Shown piece by piece: positions 52,736-62,104 of a DNA stretch of 64,000 nucleotides. A program made the translations under genes and the position numbers. The stretch is from Pedobacter sp. Leaf170 (GTDB lineage Bacteria; Bacteroidota; Bacteroidia; Sphingobacteriales; Sphingobacteriaceae). Every line of letters begins with the position of its first letter. Positions within the stretch are counted from its first letter, which is position 1. The notes beneath the pieces were generated by a model. The model saw only the letters and a list, made by a program, of their open reading frames with translations. It searched no databases and was not told where the DNA came from. Where the stretch lies: NCBI RefSeq assembly GCF_920984665.1, contig NZ_CAKLBP010000002.1, positions 310,001 to 374,000 on the forward strand, read 5' to 3'.

Positions 52736-55700
52736 ATGCTTAAAAAACTATTTAAATCGCTTGCGGCAATAGCATTTCTGTTGCCCTTTAATTCATTTTC
52801 ACAAGGTCAAACTTACTTCGCCGCATACCCAGCTTTAACGCCCGATGCGCAAACGATAGTATTTGCCTATGATGGAGATATTTGGAAAGCGCCGGTTGGT
52901 GGCGGCGTTGCATCGCGAATTACCGCCATGCAAGGCGAAGAAATTAATCCCAAAATATCTCCTGATGGAAAATGGATGGCTTTTTCATCAAATCAGTTTG
53001 GCAATTATGATGTTTACCTAATGCCTTTGGCAGGTGGCGATATTAAGCAGTTAACTTTTAATGATGCTGCAGATGAAGTGGATAACTGGAGCTGGGATTC
53101 GAAAAGCATCTATTTTACTTCCGGTAGGTTCAATTCGTTTTCGAGTTATAAAGTTGGTATAACTGGCGGAACTGCAGTGCGCCTTTTCGATAACTATTTT
53201 AATACTACACATCATATTGCAGAAGCACCTGATGGCGAATTATTTTTTAATGATACCTGGGAAAGCTACCGTTTTGCAAATCGTAAGCATTACAAAGGCG
53301 CTTACAATCCAGATATTCAATCTTATAATCCAAAAACTAAAGCTTATAAGCAATACACCAATTATTTAGGTAAAGATTTCTGGACCAGCGTAGACCAGAA
53401 AGGAAATATTTATTTTGTATCGGATGAAGGCAACGAAGAATACAATCTTTATACTTTTTTAAATGGTAAAAAAACGGCTTTAACCAATTTTGATAGTTCA
53501 ATTAAACGCCCTTTTGTAGCTGCGAATGGAAGTACAATCGTTTTTGAGAAAGATTATCAGCTTTACACTTATGATGTTGCATCAAAAAAATCAGCAAAAA
53601 TTAACATTAGCACTTCCAGAAATCAGGTTTTAAGTAAAGAGCAGGAATATGATGTGCGTGGAAATATCTCGGCTTTTGATGTTTCTACTGATGGAAAGAA
53701 AACCGTATTTATTTCTAGAGGGGAGATTTTTGTGAGCGATGCTGATGGAAAATTTATACGTAAAATAAGCAATACTGGCGAGCGGGCTTTACAGTGCAAA
53801 TGGCTGGCCGATAACAAAACAATTCTCTTCAGTCAAACCTGGAATGGCTATCAAAACTGGTTTACCATAACCGGCGATGGCAAGGGCACCATAAAACAGC
53901 TTACCAAAGATAAGGCGAACAATAGAGACATCACCCTTAATAAAGCTAAAACTTTAGGCGTTTATTTAAGTGGAAGAAATGAATTAAAGCTTATCGATTT
54001 GAAAACTTTTGATAGCAAAACATTAGTTACTGATGAGTTTTGGGCCATCCAAAATTCTACCCCAAGTTTTTCTCCGAATGATGAATATGTGCTTTTTACC
54101 GCTTACCGTAACTTTGAGCAAGATATATTGGTGCATAATATCAAAAGCAACAAAACCATCAATTTAACAAATACTGGCGTTACAGAAACTGCTCCGGCCT
54201 GGTCGCCAGATGGTAAGTATATTTATTTTACAAGTGCACGTACAGATCCGTTTTATCCTTCGGGAAGCGAAAACGTTCATATTTATCGAATGGCCTTAAA
54301 TAATTACGATGCCCCATTCCGGGCCGACAAATTTGATGATTTATTTAAAGAAACGCCGGTTGCGCCAAAAGAAGTTACCACGGTAATAGACAAAAAGGGA
54401 AAAAAAACAACCGATACGGCAAAGAAGAAAACTGATGTTAAGCCAACACCAAAGCCTGCCAGCGTTATTACAATTAATACACAGAATATTTTAGACAGAA
54501 TTGAACTGGTTAGCCCGGGTTTTGGTAGTCAGTTTGGAACAGATGTTTTTGCCAAAGGCGATAAAACGTATGTGTTCTACAGTTCAAACCACGAAGGTGG
54601 AAAATCAGGTTTGTACAGAACCACTATCGAACCTTTTGAAGCAAATAAAACTGAAAAGGTTGGCGATGGACAAGATTACACAATTGTGCAAAGTGGCGAT
54701 AAGTTTTTCGCCTTAATAGGTGGCGCCATTAATAAGTACAACCTGGATGGTAATAAACTTGATAAAGTTGACCATGCATATAAGTTCGCAAAAAACCTGA
54801 ATGCAGAGTTTAACCAGATGTTTTATGAAACATGGGTTGGTTTGGATGAGAATTTTTATGACGAAAATTTCCATGGTGTAGATTGGGAAAAGATGAAAAC
54901 CCATTATTCGGCCTATTTGCCTTATGTAAATAATCGTAGTGATTTAAGGATTTTACTGAATGATATGCTTGGCGAATTAAATTCATCGCACATGGGCTTT
55001 AATAGTTTCGGTGCCGAAGAAAAGAAAAACCTAAATTATATCACAAACCAAACAGGCATTATTTTCGACAATGAAAATCCTTTTAAAATTGAACGTGTTG
55101 CTGCTAAAAGTAATGCATCTTACGGTAGCGTAAATGTTTTGCCCGGCGATGTTCTGAAAAAAGTGAATGGGGTAGAAGTTGATGAAAAAATTGACCGTGA
55201 TTATTATTTTAGTAAGCCATCGTTAGATAAAGAAATGACTTTAACTTTTACCAGAAGTGGGAAAGAAGTTAATGTAAATATCCATCCACAAAGTTCTGGT
55301 AGTTTAAAAAATAACCTTTATGACGAATGGATTGCTAAAAACCGCTCTAATGTTGATAAATGGGGCAATAACAGAATTGCCTACTCTTACATGAAAAATA
55401 TGGGTAGCGGTGAGTTAGAACGTTTCCTTTTAGATATGGTTGAACAAGAGGAAAATAAAGATGCAATTATATTGGATTTACGCTACAATACCGGTGGAAA
55501 TGTTCACGATGCTGTGCTAAGATTTTTATCTCAAAAACCTTATTTGAAGTGGAAATATAGAGGTGGTAAAATGGCGCCTCAAAGTAACTTCGGCCCTGCT
55601 GCAAAACCGATTGTATTACTCATTAACGAACAATCTTTAAGCGATGCGGAAATGACTGCCGCAGGTTTTAAACAATTAAAATTGGGTAAAATTATTGGAA

Positions 55701-55924
55701 CGGAAACTTATCGCTGGATTATTTTTACCTCTGCAAAGGGTTTGGTTGATGGTTCTTCATACCGATTGCCATCTTGGGGATGTTATACAATGGATGGAAA
55801 AAATATCGAAAAGGATGGTGTAACACCAGATATTTATGTGAAAAATACTTTTGAAGACCGTTTAAATGATAAAGACCCACAATTAGAAAAGGCAGTTGCA
55901 GAAATTTTAAAAGACTTGAAATAG
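52736..55924 (+). CDS. Tricorn-like S41 family serine peptidase
   Basis: The 1062-residue secreted protein has a signal peptide (cleaved near NSFSQ, about 22), an N-terminal beta-propeller of repeated strands (ISPDGKWMAFSSNQFGNYDV, WSWDSKSIYFTSGRF, WSPDGKYIYFTSARTDPFY), a lysine/proline linker (about 555-585), a PDZ-like domain (LPGDVLKKVNGVEVDEKIDR), and the S41 catalytic core (DAIILDLRYNTGGNVHDAVL; active Ser in LLINEQSLSDAEMTAAG, about 968). It is a large extracytoplasmic protease. Divergent from the glycosyltransferase operon. Confidence 0.92.
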   Translation: MLKKLFKSLAAIAFLLPFNSFSQGQTYFAAYPALTPDAQTIVFAYDGDIWKAPVGGGVASRITAMQGEEINPKISPDGKWMAFSSNQFGNYDVYLMPLAGGDIKQLTFNDAADEVDNWSWDSKSIYFTSGRFNSFSSYKVGITGGTAVRLFDNYFNTTHHIAEAPDGELFFNDTWESYRFANRKHYKGAYNPDIQSYNPKTKAYKQYTNYLGKDFWTSVDQKGNIYFVSDEGNEEYNLYTFLNGKKTALTNFDSSIKRPFVAANGSTIVFEKDYQLYTYDVASKKSAKINISTSRNQVLSKEQEYDVRGNISAFDVSTDGKKTVFISRGEIFVSDADGKFIRKISNTGERALQCKWLADNKTILFSQTWNGYQNWFTITGDGKGTIKQLTKDKANNRDITLNKAKTLGVYLSGRNELKLIDLKTFDSKTLVTDEFWAIQNSTPSFSPNDEYVLFTAYRNFEQDILVHNIKSNKTINLTNTGVTETAPAWSPDGKYIYFTSARTDPFYPSGSENVHIYRMALNNYDAPFRADKFDDLFKETPVAPKEVTTVIDKKGKKTTDTAKKKTDVKPTPKPASVITINTQNILDRIELVSPGFGSQFGTDVFAKGDKTYVFYSSNHEGGKSGLYRTTIEPFEANKTEKVGDGQDYTIVQSGDKFFALIGGAINKYNLDGNKLDKVDHAYKFAKNLNAEFNQMFYETWVGLDENFYDENFHGVDWEKMKTHYSAYLPYVNNRSDLRILLNDMLGELNSSHMGFNSFGAEEKKNLNYITNQTGIIFDNENPFKIERVAAKSNASYGSVNVLPGDVLKKVNGVEVDEKIDRDYYFSKPSLDKEMTLTFTRSGKEVNVNIHPQSSGSLKNNLYDEWIAKNRSNVDKWGNNRIAYSYMKNMGSGELERFLLDMVEQEENKDAIILDLRYNTGGNVHDAVLRFLSQKPYLKWKYRGGKMAPQSNFGPAAKPIVLLINEQSLSDAEMTAAGFKQLKLGKIIGTETYRWIIFTSAKGLVDGSSYRLPSWGCYTMDGKNIEKDGVTPDIYVKNTFEDRLNDKDPQLEKAVAEILKDLK

Positions 55925-55946
55925 GTCTAACTTTTATGGTATGCCA

Positions 55947-56002
55947 GTCGCCATTCTGAGCTTGTCAAACACATTAATAAGTTTCGACAAGCTCAACATG
56001 AC
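55947..56002. repeat. Palindromic dispersed repeat, family B
   Basis: Left part 55947-55970 (gtcgccattctgagcttgtc and on) and right part 55981-56002 (gtttcgacaagctcaacatgac) are near-complementary (shared core gagcttgtc). It lies after the S41 gene and is REP-like. Only one copy is in the window. Confidence 0.65.
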
Positions 56003-56061
56003 AATTAATATAAAATTTATCATACTTTTCCGTTTCTTTGGCGTTGGAATCAATTTAGAAC

Positions 56062-56814
56062 ATGGCAAATTTATTAACCGACAGAGCTTTTTGGGTAAAT
56101 TATTGGGAAAGTAAAACAGGACTTGCAGTTCAGTTGCCGGAAAACTACTTGTTTCATAAGCAACTTGCAGAGGTTATAAATAAAGAAAGTGTTAAAAATG
56201 CCATAGAATTAGGTGGCTTTCCTGGTTATTATGCAGTTTTTTTAAAGAAGTTTTTTAACCTTGATGTTACCCTGTTAGATTATTTCGTTCATCCTCCAGT
56301 GGTAAACGATTTGCTGTTGAAAAACAATTTATCCGAGAAAGACATCCACATTATAGAAACAGATTTGTTTAACTACACGCCAGTTCAACAATATGATTTG
56401 GTGCTGAGCTGCGGTTTAATTGAGCATTTTAATGATACTGCCGATATTATTAATCGCCACATTACTTTTGTAAAACCCGGCGGAACGCTTTTTATTACTT
56501 TACCAAACTTTAAAGCCGTAAATGGTTGGTTTCAAAAAAACTTCGATAAAGAAAATTACGATAAGCACAACATCGATAGCATGAACCCCGAATTACTTAA
56601 ATCCATCTGCGAAAAAGCAGGATTGAAAGCAGTAAAGTCTGGTTACTTCGGGCGTTTTAGCGTATGGTTAGAAAACGAAGCCCAAAAATCTACTGGTGTT
56701 CGTTTATTTAAAAAAATTGTATGGTTAAGTGGCAAAGTTTTCACAAAACTTATTCCTTTCGAGAGCCAAAGTTTGTCGCCTTACATTATTCTACAGGCAA
56801 AGAAACCGTTATAA
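56062..56814 (+). CDS. Class I SAM-dependent methyltransferase
   Basis: The 250-residue protein has the Rossmann SAM site: AIELGGFPGYYAVFLKKFFN (about 53-72), DVTLLDYFVHPP, DLVLSCGLIEHFNDTADIIN, and GGTLFITLPNFKAVNGWFQ. The core fits glycan- or lipid-type methyltransferases. Its stop codon overlaps the end of the convergent alpha-L-fucosidase gene by six bases. Substrate unknown. Confidence 0.85.
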   Translation: MANLLTDRAFWVNYWESKTGLAVQLPENYLFHKQLAEVINKESVKNAIELGGFPGYYAVFLKKFFNLDVTLLDYFVHPPVVNDLLLKNNLSEKDIHIIETDLFNYTPVQQYDLVLSCGLIEHFNDTADIINRHITFVKPGGTLFITLPNFKAVNGWFQKNFDKENYDKHNIDSMNPELLKSICEKAGLKAVKSGYFGRFSVWLENEAQKSTGVRLFKKIVWLSGKVFTKLIPFESQSLSPYIILQAKKPL

Positions 56815-58260
56815 GGTTTTTTTATAAACTCCAAATTCGCTTAAAGTGATACATACCGGAGATTTCGAAATGTTTAATCTTAGTTTTTGTGCTGTAATTG
56901 GTTTATCCAACATAATCAATCTTTTTGCACCAATGCTTTCTCCGCTGTAAACTTTTTTCCAGGCGTTGTTTTCAAAAACTTCAACATTAAATTCCTCAAT
57001 TCTTTGTCCCAAAGGGATGTATTCCTGCAAACTTATAATGTCGAAAGTTTTTGCAGCACCTAAATCAATCTCAAGATTTGCAGTGTGAATCTTATCAGCG
57101 GTTGCCCAATAAGTTTCCTTATCACCATCTAAAATAGTGTTAATGCTAAAGTTTTTTCCTCGGCTATTACTGGCTTTAATTTTTCCATTTTTAGCTAGAT
57201 TATTAGCGAAAGTATGTTTTACGATATCGCCAAAACCTTTCAAAGCGGCCACATCATCACTATGTAATTGCCCTCTGGTATCTGGCGCCAAGCCTAAATC
57301 CAAAGCCGCACCATGGCCTACACTCTGCAAGTATAAATCGAATAATTCTTCAGGCGATCTTGGTTTCTCGTTTTCATGGTAAAACCAACCCTTTCTTAGT
57401 GGAACATCGCATTCTGCAGGCATCCAAAATTTACCATTTCTAATGCCCATTGGACTTTGAGGATAATTCGCCTGACCCGGAACGGCTACATTTTTTCCCT
57501 CTGGAGGAAGTGGTGTAAAGGTTGCCCAACTGGTTTCTGCAGCTGTTCCATCTTCGCTTCCAACCCATCTTACGTCTAAACCAATATCGCTAAAAATGTT
57601 TGCCATTGGCTGCATTTTGCGGGTAATGCCCCAGGTATTGTTCCAGTCGTAATAGGTTGTGTTGTCAATAGAACGCTTTTCCCTGGCGCCACCATAATAT
57701 CCATCGCCACCATTTGCACCATCGTGCCAGCTCATAAAAAGCTCGCCATAATTGCTGTATAATTCTTTAAGCTGCGCTTGATAGATGGCTAAATATTTAT
57801 CTGTGCCATAAAGCGGATTGTTTCTATCCCAAGGCGAACAATAAATACCAAATTTTAATCCATTTTTTCTTACGGCTTGCTCAACTTCTTTAACCAAATC
57901 GCCTTTGCCATTCCTAAAGGGACTTTTGGTAATATTATATTCAGTAGTTTTTGTTGGCCACAGCGCAAAACCATCATGGTGTTTTGCAACCAGAATGATG
58001 CCTTTCAAACCGCCGGCTTTGGCAGCACCGATAATCTGCTCTGCATTAAAATCAGTAGGATTAAATGTTTTTGGATCTGCATCTCCAAATCCCCATTCCT
58101 TGTTTTCGAATGTTGTGGGCGTGAAATGTATTAATCCATATACCTCCACATTATGCCAGGCCAGTTGCCTTTTAGATGGAACAGCTCCGTATGGTTTTGG
58201 TGCTGTTTGCGCAAAAATATTTGTAGAAATAAATAAGATAAGGATGGATAAAACTCTCAT
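56809..58260 (-). CDS. Alpha-L-fucosidase, GH29 family
   Basis: Retaining glycoside hydrolase that removes alpha-L-fucose. The 483 residues start at ATG 58260 with a signal peptide (cleaved near NIFAQ, about 18), then AWHNVEVYGLIHFTPTTFEN, LKGIILVAKHHDGFALWPTK, the region with the likely catalytic Asp ELFMSWHDGANGGDGYYGG (about 179-197), then MPAECDVPLRKGWFYHENEK. The C-terminal part (LEIDLGAAKTFDIISLQE) is a discoidin/F5-8-type carbohydrate-binding domain. The frame stays open three codons further (58269) but the ATG at 58260 opens the signal. It overlaps the methyltransferase by six bases at the stop. Confidence 0.9.
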   Translation of the reverse strand: MRVLSILILFISTNIFAQTAPKPYGAVPSKRQLAWHNVEVYGLIHFTPTTFENKEWGFGDADPKTFNPTDFNAEQIIGAAKAGGLKGIILVAKHHDGFALWPTKTTEYNITKSPFRNGKGDLVKEVEQAVRKNGLKFGIYCSPWDRNNPLYGTDKYLAIYQAQLKELYSNYGELFMSWHDGANGGDGYYGGAREKRSIDNTTYYDWNNTWGITRKMQPMANIFSDIGLDVRWVGSEDGTAAETSWATFTPLPPEGKNVAVPGQANYPQSPMGIRNGKFWMPAECDVPLRKGWFYHENEKPRSPEELFDLYLQSVGHGAALDLGLAPDTRGQLHSDDVAALKGFGDIVKHTFANNLAKNGKIKASNSRGKNFSINTILDGDKETYWATADKIHTANLEIDLGAAKTFDIISLQEYIPLGQRIEEFNVEVFENNAWKKVYSGESIGAKRLIMLDKPITAQKLRLNISKSPVCITLSEFGVYKKTL

Positions 58261-58313
58261 GATTAACATTTGGAATAACCAAAATACAAAGAATTTTTAA
58301 GAATGGCTCTGTC

Positions 58314-59228
58314 TTATTTTGAAAAGTATTGTGATAGTTTCTCGTTTACAAAACGCTTCAATCTCCTTACCATGTTGCCTTTTCTGGTCGCCAGAAATTG
58401 TTTTATGGTTTTATAAGCAATTTCGTCTTCTTCTATTACCTTCGGAAATTTAGTTATAGGTTTTGGATTAATAATAACATTGTAAATATCGTTTATGCCC
58501 GAATGTACCCCAGAACCATCATGACCAATGTTATTAACTAAGGATTGCGATGGGTTTAAAGTTAAGCCGCCTTTTAAAAAAATTGAGGCATACCACCTGA
58601 TTGCCCAGCTATTATTTTTACCTTTTTTAAATTCCTGCATTTGCTTCCAGAAATTCATTTTATTATCTATAGAAAAGGCAGATTTTTTCTTTTTATCAAA
58701 TTGACTAATCAAATTATCGATGTTTGGTTCGAAGTGTGTCCAAGCCCTTTCCCAGGTTGCCCAGCCCCAACTTGTAGCCGCACGGAAGAAGAAAGATTGT
58801 GGAAGCTTTTCGGGGTTAATTGGGTACATATAAGCTCCAATGTGCATAACCTTCTCCTCGCCTTCATAAAGGGTTAAAGCATCATTAAAGTAGGTTAAGG
58901 TGTGTGGCGAGGTAACCAAATCATCCTCAAAAACGATAACTTTGCCATAATCTTTAATTAATTGGCTTACGCCTGAAATAACTGAATTTGCCAAGCCTGC
59001 ATTTTCTTTCCTTTCAATTACCTTAATGGATTTAAAACCATCAATTTTATTGATTATGGTCCTTACTTTTGCAACATCATCAATCTCGTCTTTGGTTTTA
59101 GCGCCGTCAGAAAAAATGTATAAATGACTTTTTGCCGCAAGTTTATTTTCCTGCAAAAACTTTATAGTTCGCTCTGTATGTTGCGGACGATTATAAACGA
59201 AAAGGGCTATAGGAGCAAGGTTTTGCAT
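58314..59228 (-). CDS. Glycosyltransferase, GT2-like sugar transferase
   Basis: The 304 residues begin IALFVYNRPQHTERTIKFLQ, then HLYIFSDGAKTKDEIDDVAK, and carry the DxD-like metal motif in VIVFEDDLVTSPHTLTYFND (about 97-116) and the acceptor-side SWGWATWERAW. The C-terminal part is basic. Family: GT-A sugar transferase of surface-glycan clusters. It is on the same strand as the upstream methyltransferases. Confidence 0.85.
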   Translation of the reverse strand: MQNLAPIALFVYNRPQHTERTIKFLQENKLAAKSHLYIFSDGAKTKDEIDDVAKVRTIINKIDGFKSIKVIERKENAGLANSVISGVSQLIKDYGKVIVFEDDLVTSPHTLTYFNDALTLYEGEEKVMHIGAYMYPINPEKLPQSFFFRAATSWGWATWERAWTHFEPNIDNLISQFDKKKKSAFSIDNKMNFWKQMQEFKKGKNNSWAIRWYASIFLKGGLTLNPSQSLVNNIGHDGSGVHSGINDIYNVIINPKPITKFPKVIEEDEIAYKTIKQFLATRKGNMVRRLKRFVNEKLSQYFSK

Positions 59229-59253
59229 GTTGTTTTTACCATTTTTACTTCTG

Positions 59254-59278
59254 CGTCATGCTGAATTTATTTCAGCAT
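59254..59278. repeat. Intergenic palindrome, family D
   Basis: atgctgaa (59258-59265) and ttcagcat (59271-59278) form an 8-bp perfect inverted repeat with a 5-base loop, preceded by gcgtc. It sits between two minus-strand glycan genes, in a 107-base gap that holds nothing else. Confidence 0.6.
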
Positions 59279-59335
59279 CTATACAATAAGATCCTTAAAT
59301 AAATTTAGGCTGTCGAGTTCAGGAAGTATTTGCTA

Positions 59336-60097
59336 TTAAAATATTTGAAGATTTGAATCTGATTTTTTTGTTAAAACCGTATAAGCATTTGCAAATTGCT
59401 CTTGCTTTTTTCTGCCAAGAAAATTTCCCAAGGCTTTTTTAATTCGGTATTCCAGCTCAATTTTTAAATTTTTAGTAAATGTTTTTGGCGCTTTTCTATT
59501 AATAAATTCGTTAAACTTTACCGTTTCAGTTGCAGTCATCGAAACCTTATCTTCTAAAATTTCAAGTCCTTCGCTTTGCAATAAAAACCTTAATGATGTA
59601 GGCGTGTACATATTGATGTGCCCATAATCAAGGAAATGTTTCATTCGCTGGTCTACCCCGAACCGATAATCTTTCGGAACTTCAACAACAATATACTTCG
59701 AAACTCTTTTCAGCTCACGCAATAAAATCCTTTCATGCTCCACATGTTCGAGCACATGTGCGAGTATCACTAAATCGAAAGCATCATCCTCGAATGGTAT
59801 TTTGTAACCATCAAAAGTTTGAACTGATTTTAAACTGGATAAATTTCTGCTTTTTATAATATCTACACCACTTTCTGCAATTTCCAATGCATACAGCTCA
59901 GGGGCAAAACTCCATTCGTTTAAAAAATGAAGGATACTTCCATCGCCGGCACCAACCTCTAAAACTTTAGTCGGTTTTATATCTCTACAAACATCAACAA
60001 TGTTTTTTGCTTTGTATTTTGCGCCGAGCATTCGCCAGGCAACATCACTATTTGTATAAAAATTATCGTATGCCGTTTTTACTTCTTCGCTGAGCAT
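59336..60097 (-). CDS. Class I SAM-dependent methyltransferase
   Basis: The 253 residues have the SAM-binding motif PTKVLEVGAGDGSILHFLNE (about 37-56), FDLVILAHVLEHVEHERILL and YIVVEVPKDYRFGVDQRMKH. The pattern fits methyltransferase-11-type enzymes seen in glycan clusters. It lies 10 bases downstream of the next methyltransferase gene (60108-60755) and before the GT2 gene; the whole set is minus-strand. Confidence 0.86.
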   Translation of the reverse strand: MLSEEVKTAYDNFYTNSDVAWRMLGAKYKAKNIVDVCRDIKPTKVLEVGAGDGSILHFLNEWSFAPELYALEIAESGVDIIKSRNLSSLKSVQTFDGYKIPFEDDAFDLVILAHVLEHVEHERILLRELKRVSKYIVVEVPKDYRFGVDQRMKHFLDYGHINMYTPTSLRFLLQSEGLEILEDKVSMTATETVKFNEFINRKAPKTFTKNLKIELEYRIKKALGNFLGRKKQEQFANAYTVLTKKSDSNLQIF

Positions 60098-60107
60098 GCT
60101 GTAATGA

Positions 60108-60755
60108 TTAAATGCCTAAGCAGTTATCTGCTTTATAAAAAACTGAAGTTGCTTTTTCGTAAAATAAGCCTGGAGAAATTCCGCTGAAACTGATTTCTTT
60201 AAAGCCCTTTTCTTTCAATAAAACACGTGCAGGATTGTAAACTTCTCGTTCACTATCATCCAATACAATTACACCATTGGCAGATAAAGCATCCAAACTG
60301 TAAGCGCAACACCTAACTCTATCTCTTCCATCAACAATAATAATTTCGAATTTCCTGTTAAGTAATGCCGCTTTTTTAGCATATTCACCATCCCGTTGCA
60401 ACTCACAATAAATCATTTCTGCATTTGCTGGACTGGTGTTTTTTACCTTTTCGAACCAGTTTTTATCATGTTCTACCGATGTAACCGAACCTGCTCTTTC
60501 TGCATAAAAAATTGTCGAGTTTCCAGAGCCATACTCAAAAATGTGTTGGGTTTTGTTAATTCTTTCTTTTATAAAATCGATAAAAGAATATGTAACCCAA
60601 GGCAGCGCTTTGCCCTGCCCATCAACCGCCTGTTTGTTGTCGAACGCGGTAAACCAGCCAATGCTATTTAGATATCCTTTATGCCCGTATGATAATAATG
60701 CTTTTAACCTTGATGGTTTAGCAATTAGTGTGCTTAATGCTTTTAATGTACTCAA
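60108..60755 (-). CDS. Small class I SAM-dependent methyltransferase
   Basis: 215 residues counted from a TTG at 60755: the codon series TTG AGT ACA overlaps the flippase stop TGA (TTGA), the usual coupling geometry. The longer frame (to 60920) would run through the end of the flippase gene. Conserved parts: TQHIFEYGSGNSTIFYAERA (SAM site), VTSVEHDKNWFEKVKN, EIIIVDGRDRVRCCAYSLDA, and VIVLDDSEREVYNPARVLL. Similar small enzymes act on surface sugars or lipids. Confidence 0.78.
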   Translation of the reverse strand: MSTLKALSTLIAKPSRLKALLSYGHKGYLNSIGWFTAFDNKQAVDGQGKALPWVTYSFIDFIKERINKTQHIFEYGSGNSTIFYAERAGSVTSVEHDKNWFEKVKNTSPANAEMIYCELQRDGEYAKKAALLNRKFEIIIVDGRDRVRCCAYSLDALSANGVIVLDDSEREVYNPARVLLKEKGFKEISFSGISPGLFYEKATSVFYKADNCLGI

Positions 60756-62071
60756 CGTTTTAATATTTTTTGAAATGCAGTTATCAAAAATAATGATTTT
60801 AACATCATTATGCCTTGTTGGCGAGTTTTTGGAATTAATAATAAATAAAAAGTTGAAACAAAACACGCAATGAGCGTTGCTAATGATGCTCCCACTCCGG
60901 CATATAATGGAATTAACCACAAATTTAGTCCAACATTAATTACTGCTCCGGCAGCCGTTCTGTAAAATGAAATTTTTGTAAAGCCTTCTGCAACTAAATA
61001 TTGCGAACTGGCTGTACCTAAAAATACAAAAATGCCTGACCAGATATGTATGGATAACATTGGTCCGGCTCCATCATATTTACCTTGATAAATAATATGG
61101 ATAATATCAGAACCAAAGAAACTTATAAAAAGTGCCACAGGAAGGCTGATGAAGACCAGCAAATCGTATAAATTGCCTAAACGCTTTTGATAGCGGTCTA
61201 AATCTGTTTTCCTGGCATTTAATAATGCGGGGAATACGGAAGTAACAATTGCAACGGGAATAAAATACCAGGCTTCACTCAAATTTTGAGCGGCACTGTA
61301 AATACCTACTGCTTTACTGCCAATACTTTTTAGCATAACAACATCAATTTTCATGTAAATTGAAACCATTACAGCTGATAAAATTAATGGCGAAGATTTC
61401 TGTAAAAGGAATTTTGCTCTTTGTTTATTAAAGGTCCAATCGAAAATATTAAATCCCCGTTTCTGAAAAATAAGGATTAAACCAATTGCCAGAATTAACC
61501 CATCAAAAACATAAGCTAATACAATATAAATGAGCGGCAGATTTAATGTGATAAGAATTATTTTTACAACAGAAGTAACGATTAAACAGATATTTTGAAC
61601 CTGCACTACATATTTCGATTGTACCTGAGACTGAAAATATGCATCAATTACATTAAAAGATTTAAAGAAGGAGGCGAGTGCAAGTAGGCCGACTAAAAGT
61701 GTAAGTGGTTCGCCCGGCTTTGTTGAAAGATGATGACTGAATAAGTAAATGCCTACTGCTACAGGAATCAGCAGTGCATTTGCAACCATTCTGAGCCATA
61801 ACGATGTGCCTAATATTTCGTTGCGTTTCTCTGGTTCTTGAATAATTTCGCGGATGATAAATGTATCTAAACCTAAGGCACCAACCGCAGCTAAAATAGC
61901 AACCAGAGATAAGCCAAAGTTTAAATCTCCAAATAAAATGGGACCAAGGTAACGGGCAATTAAAAGGTTTACAATAAGGCTTAATCCTTTGCCAAACATA
62001 ACCCAACCAGCATTTTTTAAATACTTGTTAAAAGCCTCTTCATCAAAACCTTTTATGGCGGGTAATTTCAT
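60752..62071 (-). CDS. Flippase, polysaccharide biosynthesis type (Wzx-like)
   Basis: The 439-residue protein is very hydrophobic with about 12-14 membrane helices: GWVMFGKGLSLIVNLLIARY, LNFGLSLVAILAAVGALGLD, TFIIREIIQEPEKRNEILGT, SSPLILSAVMVSIYMKIDVV and GVGASLATLIACFVSTFYLL. The pattern fits MOP-superfamily O-antigen flippases, which move lipid-linked glycans to the periplasm. It is the first gene of a minus-strand set with two methyltransferases and a glycosyltransferase downstream. Confidence 0.88.
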   Translation of the reverse strand: MKLPAIKGFDEEAFNKYLKNAGWVMFGKGLSLIVNLLIARYLGPILFGDLNFGLSLVAILAAVGALGLDTFIIREIIQEPEKRNEILGTSLWLRMVANALLIPVAVGIYLFSHHLSTKPGEPLTLLVGLLALASFFKSFNVIDAYFQSQVQSKYVVQVQNICLIVTSVVKIILITLNLPLIYIVLAYVFDGLILAIGLILIFQKRGFNIFDWTFNKQRAKFLLQKSSPLILSAVMVSIYMKIDVVMLKSIGSKAVGIYSAAQNLSEAWYFIPVAIVTSVFPALLNARKTDLDRYQKRLGNLYDLLVFISLPVALFISFFGSDIIHIIYQGKYDGAGPMLSIHIWSGIFVFLGTASSQYLVAEGFTKISFYRTAAGAVINVGLNLWLIPLYAGVGASLATLIACFVSTFYLLLIPKTRQQGIMMLKSLFLITAFQKILKR

Positions 62072-62104
62072 CAGCGCAAAGATGTAAAAAATTGCATTAG
62101 CTTT

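Noticed and set aside
60756-60920. Upstream extension of the small methyltransferase gene
   Set aside because: It lies wholly within the 3' end of the flippase gene; the TTG overlapping the flippase stop is a better start.
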